NCBI GenBank assembly: GCA_030667555.1
Contig: DAOUVR010000088.1
Span: 1 to 5,416 of the forward strand
Length of the DNA: 5,416 nt
From: Dehalococcoidia bacterium
Lineage (GTDB): Bacteria > Chloroflexota > Dehalococcoidia > E44-bin15
Direction: 5' to 3'
A program made the translations under genes and the position numbers. Below the pieces are notes generated by a model that made no database searches, was not told the DNA's origin, and worked only from the letters and a program-made list of their open reading frames with translations. Positions 1 to 4,131 of the stretch are shown here, one piece after another. The stretch's first letter is position 1. Every line of letters begins with the position of its first letter.

Positions 1-142
1 GTATGTAGCCGCAGCCCTTGGCTATATCGATGATGTTATCGACCCCAGGGAGACACGTCCCATGCTAATAAATGCTTTGGAAATGCTCCAGAATAAGCAG
101 GACTCACTCCCTCCCAAGAAGCATTCGAACATCCCTCTCTAG
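1..142 (+). CDS. Acyl-CoA carboxyltransferase subunit, C-terminal end (partial)
   Basis: The reading frame enters at base 2 and gives 46 residues before the TAG at 140-142. The tail contains GYIDDVIDPRETR followed by a helix and a lysine-rich end closing on KKHSNIPL. This is the characteristic C-terminus of the biotin-dependent carboxyltransferase family: propionyl-/acetyl-CoA carboxylase beta chain, methylmalonyl-CoA decarboxylase alpha, and methylmalonyl-CoA carboxyltransferase 12S subunit. These enzymes move a carboxyl group between biotin and an acyl-CoA in the cytoplasm. The family is normally about 510-520 residues, so roughly nine tenths lies upstream of the window. Which acyl-CoA it uses cannot be decided from this tail. 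The stop is in the expected place, so this end looks intact. The sequence just after it is a truncated gene rather than a normal intergenic region, which suggests a deletion end point right here. Confidence 0.88.
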   Translation, partial: YVAAALGYIDDVIDPRETRPMLINALEMLQNKQDSLPPKKHSNIPL

Positions 143-474
143 AGGGCAATGAGCTAGTATTCGGTCTCGGCTCACGCAGGGAGCACACCGCTGTCGTTAT
201 CAAGATGGCCGGGGGCAGCGTTGTCCTGGCGAAATCAGCAGTATGCATCCTCATTGGTAACGTTATCAACTCATGCTTGCATGTTCCCTTATGCGACACC
301 GATAAGATAAACGAAAGAGATGAACTCGAAATCGACCTCAGAGGTATCACGGCTGAAGGCCCCAATCACGGAGGCAAGATTTCCCTTAGTAAGTTCCCCG
401 ATATAATGCTGAGAATTCTTGACGAGGGTAGGCTTATTTCGTATACTAGAAAGTACGGAGATATCGATTTCTAG
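143..474 (+). pseudogene. Remnant of 3-isopropylmalate dehydratase / aconitase-like small subunit (N-terminally deleted)
   Basis: Read in the frame ending at the TAG at 472-474, about 110 codons align by eye with the LeuD/swivel-domain family. VFGLGSRREH stands for the substrate-loop motif (N)FGxGSSREH, IKMAGGSVVLAKS for the following helix and strand, and CDTDKINERDELEIDL plus FPDIMLRILDEGRLISY for the C-terminal half. The family is usually 160-170 residues, so about the first 55-60 are missing, and no start codon precedes the homologous part. The sequence before 143 is the end of the carboxyltransferase gene. Key positions are damaged: the second Ser of SSREH is Arg, and the conserved SFARIFFRNAIN block reads SAVCILIGNVIN, losing both Arg. 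Length is preserved across this block and there is no internal stop. An ATG at 205 could start an 89-residue product, but it would lack the substrate loop. A large subunit is not present. Aconitase or homoaconitase ancestry is equally possible. Confidence 0.8.
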
Positions 475-480
475 GCTCGG

Positions 481-487
481 AAAGGAG
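481..487 (+). promoter_or_regulatory. Relic ribosome binding site of the decayed dehydrogenase gene
   Basis: AAAGGAG lies 10 bases before the ATA codon at 498-500, the place where family alignment puts the initiator of the isocitrate/isopropylmalate dehydrogenase remnant. This is good Shine-Dalgarno spacing and supports the view that ATA was once ATG. The nearer ATG at 488-490 directly touches the AAAGGAG and its frame closes after five codons at the TAG at 503-505, so it is unlikely to be the original start. Confidence 0.55.
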
Positions 488-497
488 ATGCATCTTC

Positions 498-1031
498 ATA
501 CATAGTATTACCCTGATCCCAGGCGATGGCATCTGTCTTGAGGTTGCCAAGGGGACAGTTAGAGTTCTTCGGAAAACAGGAGTTCAGTACCACCGGGATC
601 TGACCTTCGCTGGTTATATAGCGCAGGATATATACCGCACCCCTCCGCTTCATTATCTCTTCGGCTCTATTGCGAGGAATGGGACAGCCCATAAGGGCCC
701 CATCGGTAGGTCGTCATTTTCAGGCCTTCCTGGTGTTGATATGGCATCTAGAAAACAGTTTGACCTTTGTCCGTGCTTCCATCCTCGTAATACATCTTCA
801 GGAGCGTCCACCTTCTACGAGGACATCGTCTCCCAGCTTTGTGCTGGACTCATCGGTGGTCTAGGACTCGCCCCCGAGGCCAATACCCTGGAGACTGAGG
901 CGGCCGACATGATAGAGAGGGCAATAGCGCAAGTCATAACTGACGGTAAATCAGTTACCTATAAAATGAACCGCGACCGCGATAATGCTGCAACGGCGGT
1001 CACATCCCAGGTGGCTCATACAGTAATCTAA
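498..1031 (+). pseudogene. Remnant of NAD-dependent isocitrate/isopropylmalate dehydrogenase with lost start codon and two internal deletions
   Basis: The frame ending at the TAA at 1029-1031 translates into an obvious beta-decarboxylating dehydrogenase: HSITLIPGDGI at the N-terminus, AHKGPIG near residue 58, then FYEDIVSQLCAGLIGGLGLAP and, at the end, EAADMIERAIAQVITDGKSVTY. The family is about 330-360 residues; only 177 codons remain. One block is missing around 809-822, where the text jumps from the Arg-rich active-site region straight to the YEDIVSxLCAGL motif, removing the NENTE-type loop and the catalytic Tyr, Lys and Asp. A second gap near 885 removes the HGSAP nucleotide-binding loop. 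The expected LRP active-site Arg is His (CFHP). The initiator position is ATA (498-500). An ATG at 741 could begin a 96-residue peptide but would not be an enzyme. There is no internal stop. Isocitrate dehydrogenase is favoured over LeuB because mdh and fumarase follow, though the leuD-like relic before it keeps LeuB possible. Confidence 0.85.
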
Positions 1032-1036
1032 AAGAT

Positions 1037-1043
1037 GGAGGAG
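1037..1043 (+). promoter_or_regulatory. Ribosome binding site of mdh
   Basis: GGAGGAG ends 7 bases before the ATG at 1051, a strong Shine-Dalgarno match at standard spacing. It lies just after the stop of the decayed dehydrogenase, so mdh translation does not depend on that relic. It fixes the mdh start, which also matches the family N-terminus. Confidence 0.85.
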
Positions 1044-1050
1044 TTGCGCA

Positions 1051-1980
1051 ATGCGAAAGAAAATAACCATAGTTGGCGCTGGAAATGTAGGCTCCACTTG
1101 CGTGCAGCGAATCGCTGAGAAGGGATACGCCAACGTGGTGTGGGTATCAGCGGTTGAGGGATTGCCTCAAGGGAAGGCGCTCGATATACAACAGAGCAGC
1201 GCGATGATTGCCTCTGATTCCCGCATCATCGGCACCAATAGCTATGAGGAGACGGCGGATTCCGACATCGTAGTCATTACTTCGGGAGTGTCGAGGAAAC
1301 CCGGGATGAGCCGCGATGATCTTCTTCTCGCCAATATGGAGACCGTAAAACGTGTCACCGAGAGCATAGTCAGATACTCCGCCGACTGTATCATCATTGT
1401 GGTCTCCAACCCACTGGATGCCATGGCTCAACTCACGCTTCATGTGAGCAAGTTCCCCAGAAACCGTGTCCTCGGCCAGTCTGGTGTTCTTGATACAGCC
1501 AGGTTTACAAGCTTCCTCGCCACGGAGTTGGACGTCTCCGTGGAGGACGTACATGCCTGTGTCCTAGGGGGTCATGGCGATACCATGGTGGCCATTCCAA
1601 GGCTCACCACTGTTGGCGGCATACCAATAACTGAGCTTCTGCCCAAGGAGACCGTCGACCGCATCGTTGAGCGCACGACAAAGGGCGGCGCCGAGATCGT
1701 AAGCCTCGTCAAAGGCGCAAGCGCCTTCTACGCTCCGTCGGCGGCAGCGGCTCAGATGGTGCATTCAATAGTTCTTGACAAAAAACGGATTCTCCCTTGT
1801 TCTGTCTTCCTTGAGGGCGAATATGACATCGATGGGGTATTTGTTAGTGTCCCGGTGAAGCTGGGAGCTAACGGCATCGAGCAGATTATCGAGATAAAGC
1901 TTACTCCAGAGGAGCATGCGGCGTTGAAGAAGTCGGCTGAGGCGGTGAGGGAACTGGTGGATTTAATGAAGCTGGGATAA
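1051..1980 (+). CDS. mdh: Malate dehydrogenase (LDH-like, 309 residues)
   Basis: Cytoplasmic enzyme for reversible oxidation of malate to oxaloacetate. The Rossmann GAGNVG motif sits at residues 9-14, the malate-type substrate loop SRKPGMSR at 81-88 supplies Arg82 and Arg88, VSNPLDAM (118-125) carries Asn120, Asp148 and Arg151 lie in VLDTAR, and catalytic His175 is in GGHGD. The length equals that of the Chloroflexus-type tetrameric enzymes, and the C-terminal half with GGGAEIV-like and SAFYAPSAA-like segments is complete. The ATG is supported by GGAGGAG upstream. One odd point: the acidic residue at the end of the second beta strand, which in NAD enzymes binds the adenosine ribose and is Asp in close relatives, is Ser33 here (VWVSAVEG, 30-37). 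This may change cofactor preference. Fumarase starts 4 bases after the stop, consistent with a malate-fumarate module in one operon. All catalytic residues are present, so the gene looks functional despite its decayed upstream neighbours. Confidence 0.95.
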   Translation: MRKKITIVGAGNVGSTCVQRIAEKGYANVVWVSAVEGLPQGKALDIQQSSAMIASDSRIIGTNSYEETADSDIVVITSGVSRKPGMSRDDLLLANMETVKRVTESIVRYSADCIIIVVSNPLDAMAQLTLHVSKFPRNRVLGQSGVLDTARFTSFLATELDVSVEDVHACVLGGHGDTMVAIPRLTTVGGIPITELLPKETVDRIVERTTKGGAEIVSLVKGASAFYAPSAAAAQMVHSIVLDKKRILPCSVFLEGEYDIDGVFVSVPVKLGANGIEQIIEIKLTPEEHAALKKSAEAVRELVDLMKLG

Positions 1981-1984
1981 AAAA

Positions 1985-2830
1985 GTGAGGGAGATTGAGT
2001 CGAAAAGAATAACTGAGACGGTAGCTCGTCTGTGTCAAGAGGCAAATTACTACCTCGGCGAGGACGTCTTAGCCGCGCTGACACGGGCGATAGATAGAGA
2101 GAAGTCCCCCCTGGGACGTCGAGCCCTTGCTCGAATGCTAGAAAACGCCGAAATCGCAGCAAGAGAGGAAATCCCGCTGTGCCAGGACACCGGAATCGTG
2201 GTGGTCTATCTGGAACTGGGCCAGGATCTCCATATCGTCGGCGGTGACGTCAACGAAGCGGTCCATGAGGGGGTACGCCAGGGCTACAACCAGGGCTACC
2301 TGCGAAAGTCCATGGTAACGCAGCCCTTCTCAGCCAGGGTGAACACAAACGATAATACCCCAGCCATGGTCCATACCGAGATAGTGAGTGGCGACAATCT
2401 CCGCATTACGGTCTTGCCTAAGGGAGGAGGCAGCGAGAACACCAGCCGCCTCACTGTGCTCAAACCGGAAGAGGGTCGGCAAGGCGTCATCAACTTCGTG
2501 GTGAGGGCTGTGGAAGAAGCGGGAAGCAATCCCTGCCCTCCGGTCATCGTCGGCTTGGGGATCGGGGGAACAGCAGGAAGGACAATGATACTGGCAAAGA
2601 AGGCGCTCTTGCGCAAGGTTGGTGAGCCCAACCCTGACCCTGAGGTAGCAGCACTGGAAAGGGAGATACTGGAGAGGGTAAATGAATTGGGCATTGGTCC
2701 TGTAGGGTTTGGCGGAACTGTCACTGCCCTAGCGGTGCATGCCGAGGTCATTCCCTGCCATATCAGTGCCCTCCCGGTGGCTGTCAACCTGCAGTGCCAT
2801 AGCGCTCGGGTCAAGGAGGAAGTACTTTAG
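1985..2830 (+). CDS. fumA: Class I (iron-sulfur) fumarate hydratase, alpha subunit
   Basis: Alpha subunit of the two-subunit, oxygen-sensitive fumarase that interconverts fumarate and malate in the cytoplasm. The 281 residues match the usual length of about 280. Three cysteines sit at the positions expected to hold the catalytic [4Fe-4S] cluster: Cys66 in PLCQDTG, Cys184 in SNPCPP and Cys271 in LQCHSAR. Other family signatures are RVNTNDNTPAMVHTE (118-132), KGGGSEN (146-152) and GLGIGGTAGRT (190-200). Start: GTG at 1985, 4 bases after the mdh stop, chosen because the family N-terminus (MREI..ITE.VA.LC) aligns from there. There is no good Shine-Dalgarno, so coupling to mdh translation is likely. 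The beta (swivel) subunit, normally the next gene, is absent: hdrC begins on the base after this stop. Alpha alone should not be active, so beta must be elsewhere if this enzyme works. L-tartrate dehydratase alpha is the main alternative but is disfavoured by the mdh neighbour. Confidence 0.92.
   Translation: MREIESKRITETVARLCQEANYYLGEDVLAALTRAIDREKSPLGRRALARMLENAEIAAREEIPLCQDTGIVVVYLELGQDLHIVGGDVNEAVHEGVRQGYNQGYLRKSMVTQPFSARVNTNDNTPAMVHTEIVSGDNLRITVLPKGGGSENTSRLTVLKPEEGRQGVINFVVRAVEEAGSNPCPPVIVGLGIGGTAGRTMILAKKALLRKVGEPNPDPEVAALEREILERVNELGIGPVGFGGTVTALAVHAEVIPCHISALPVAVNLQCHSARVKEEVL
2813..2820 (+). promoter_or_regulatory. Ribosome binding site of hdrC, inside the fumarase gene
   Basis: AAGGAGGA lies within the last codons of the fumarase alpha gene, 10 bases before the hdrC ATG. 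It supports the hdrC start and shows that hdrC translation can be initiated independently while still embedded in the same transcript. Confidence 0.8.
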
Positions 2831-3238
2831 ATGAGAACAGTGATTTCAACTGAGACGCTATACAGCGATTTTGTCAAGAAGGTTGAGGCTATCAGCGAGC
2901 AAACGCTTCCCTCCTGTTATCAATGCGGCAAGTGCTCGGCAGGCTGCCCCATGTGCTTCGCTATGGACTTGCTTCCCAATCAGATTATCAGATTAGCGCA
3001 GTTGGGCTTGGAAGATGATATCACCAAAGCAAACACTATCTGGATATGCGCCTCATGCATCACCTGTTCAGTCCGCTGCCCCAGGGGCGTGGACCTCGCA
3101 AGGGTGATGGAAGCCCTGAGACTTATCACTTCGAGGAAGAATATCGATCAAGTACAAATACCAGAAATCCCTAAGGAAACCATCGCCGAACTCCCCCAGC
3201 TTGCCATGGTTGGTGGCTTCAGAAAGCTTACTGCCTGA
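2831..3238 (+). CDS. hdrC: Heterodisulfide reductase subunit C-like ferredoxin protein (HdrC)
   Basis: Small soluble iron-sulfur protein of 135 residues that passes electrons between HdrA and HdrB. It contains two [4Fe-4S] motifs of the C-x2-C-x2-C-x3-CP type: Cys29, 32, 35, 39 (CYQCGKCSAGCP) and Cys73, 76, 79, 83 (CASCITCSVRCP). The helical spacer between them, with PNQIIRLAQLGLEDDI, and the segment GVDLARVMEALR after the second motif are typical of HdrC. It is shorter than methanogen HdrC (roughly 185 residues) but close to bacterial versions. No membrane segment is seen, so this is the cytoplasmic HdrC type rather than the HdrE/DsrM-linked type. The ATG touches the fumarase stop (TAGATG) and is served by AAGGAGGA. 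hdrB follows after 10 bases and hdrA after that, so the three subunits probably form one complex. Confidence 0.93.
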   Translation: MRTVISTETLYSDFVKKVEAISEQTLPSCYQCGKCSAGCPMCFAMDLLPNQIIRLAQLGLEDDITKANTIWICASCITCSVRCPRGVDLARVMEALRLITSRKNIDQVQIPEIPKETIAELPQLAMVGGFRKLTA

Positions 3239-3242
3239 GGAG
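3237..3242 (+). promoter_or_regulatory. Ribosome binding site that decides the hdrB start
   Basis: GAGGAG overlaps the hdrC stop codon and ends 6 bases before the ATG at 3249. An in-frame ATG at 3201 would add 16 residues overlapping hdrC but has no comparable site, and those residues do not resemble HdrB, whose N-terminus normally reads M-x-YYPGC. Confidence 0.8.
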
Positions 3243-3248
3243 AAAAGG

Positions 3249-4130
3249 ATGAAGCTGAGCTATTATCCAGGATGCACCTTAAAGACAAAAGCCAAGAACG
3301 CGGAAGATTCTGCAATCGCCTCCCTGGCAGCCCTGGGAATAGAGCTGGCTGAGCTGCCAAGGTGGAATTGCTGTGGGACGGTGTATTCCTTTGCCGGCGA
3401 TGAAGAGCTACATCAGCTAGCCCCGGTTCGCAACCTCATTCGAGTAAAAGAAACGGGAAGTGACAAAGTAGTGACCATATGTTCCTTTTGTTACAACACA
3501 TTGAAGAGAGCCGACCTGCTGGTAACAAATAACCCGGAAAAGATGCATACCATCAATACCTTCATGGAGGAAGAGATAGACTATGAAGGTGATGTTGAGG
3601 TGGTTCACCTTCTGGAGGTATTAAGGGATGATATAGGGTGGGAAAGCATCACTGAGAAGGTGCAGGTCCCCCTGACTGGACTGAAAGTGGCACCGTATTA
3701 CGGATGCACCTTGCTCCGACCACAAGATATAGCTATAGATGATGTGGAAAGACCCACCATAATGGGAGATTTGCTCAAAGCTCTGGGCGCCGATATCGTG
3801 GACTTCCCCTATGCCACCGAATGCTGCGGCTCTTATCAAATAATAAGCAATCCAGATTTCGTCTCACAGCGCGCCTGGGATATTCTGAGTTCGGCAGTGC
3901 GTAGGAAGGCTGATGCCATAGTCCTGAGCTGCCCACTTTGCGATGCCAACCTCGGCCAAAAGCAGAAGGAATTGATGCATACGCACAGTGAGTTCAAAGG
4001 AATACCCATACTCTACTTTTCCCAGCTTCTTGCTCTGGCACTTGGGCTGGACCCTGAAGTATGCCACTTTGAGCTGAACTATGTAGACCCACAACCACTA
4101 CTGGAAAGTAAGGAGCTATTTAGGCATTAG
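3249..4130 (+). CDS. hdrB: Heterodisulfide reductase subunit B-like protein (HdrB, two CCG domains)
   Basis: Catalytic subunit type of heterodisulfide reductases, 293 residues, close to the usual length of about 290-300. Two cysteine-rich CCG domains are complete: Cys9, Cys41-Cys42, Cys78 and Cys81 in the first (C-x31-CC-x35-CxxC), and Cys153, Cys192-Cys193, Cys228 and Cys231 in the second (C-x38-CC-x34-CxxC). In characterised HdrB these ten cysteines hold two non-cubane [4Fe-4S] clusters that reduce a disulfide. In bacteria without coenzyme M and coenzyme B the true substrate is generally unknown. It begins with MKLSYYPGC, has no signal peptide or membrane helix, and should be cytoplasmic. 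It lies between hdrC and hdrA with gaps of 10 and 1 bases. The same CCG fold occurs in thiol:fumarate reductase TfrB, an interesting parallel given the fumarase gene next door, but the separate hdrA and hdrC genes argue for an HdrABC complex. Confidence 0.94.
   Translation: MKLSYYPGCTLKTKAKNAEDSAIASLAALGIELAELPRWNCCGTVYSFAGDEELHQLAPVRNLIRVKETGSDKVVTICSFCYNTLKRADLLVTNNPEKMHTINTFMEEEIDYEGDVEVVHLLEVLRDDIGWESITEKVQVPLTGLKVAPYYGCTLLRPQDIAIDDVERPTIMGDLLKALGADIVDFPYATECCGSYQIISNPDFVSQRAWDILSSAVRRKADAIVLSCPLCDANLGQKQKELMHTHSEFKGIPILYFSQLLALALGLDPEVCHFELNYVDPQPLLESKELFRH
4109..4115 (+). promoter_or_regulatory. Possible ribosome binding site of hdrA (long spacing)
   Basis: TAAGGAG in the end of hdrB is 16 bases before the hdrA ATG at 4132, longer than normal. 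As the hdrB stop is only 1 base before that ATG, hdrA is more likely translated by terminating ribosomes re-initiating. The ATG itself is well supported because the HdrA N-terminal signature (IGVFICHC) begins four residues after it. Confidence 0.4.
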
Positions 4131-4131
4131 C

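Noticed and set aside
205..474. Open frame with ATG at 205 as an intact novel 89-residue protein
   Set aside because: The homology extends upstream of 205 through FGLGSRREH, and the whole frame matches the C-terminal two thirds of a LeuD-type subunit, so it is better described as a gene fragment.
670..864. Plus-strand open frame of 64 codons overlapping the dehydrogenase relic
   Set aside because: It is out of frame with the recognisable homology and shows no motif of its own.
741..1031. Open frame with ATG at 741 as an independent 96-residue gene
   Set aside because: The same frame is homologous to isocitrate/isopropylmalate dehydrogenase from about 498 onward, the ATG is internal, and no ribosome binding site was seen before it.
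1532..1550. Imperfect inverted repeat (ACGTCTCC / GGAGGACGT) suggesting a hairpin or operator
   Set aside because: It lies within mdh and encodes DVSVEDV, a segment conserved in the protein family, so coding constraint explains it.
1147..1554. Long minus-strand open frame (135 codons) opposite mdh
   Set aside because: It lies wholly within a strongly supported gene, has no recognisable domain or start signal, and is an antisense shadow, as are the other minus-strand frames, including those of 136 and 172 codons at 1752-2162 and 2296-2814.
1777..1782. TTGACA resembling a -35 promoter box
   Set aside because: It is inside mdh (codons for a Val-Leu-Asp-Lys stretch), and no convincing -10 box or downstream start was found at the proper distance.
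3201..3248. Longer N-terminus for HdrB starting at the ATG at 3201
   Set aside because: It would overlap hdrC by 38 bases, the extra 16 residues do not resemble the family, and a good ribosome binding site directs the start to 3249.
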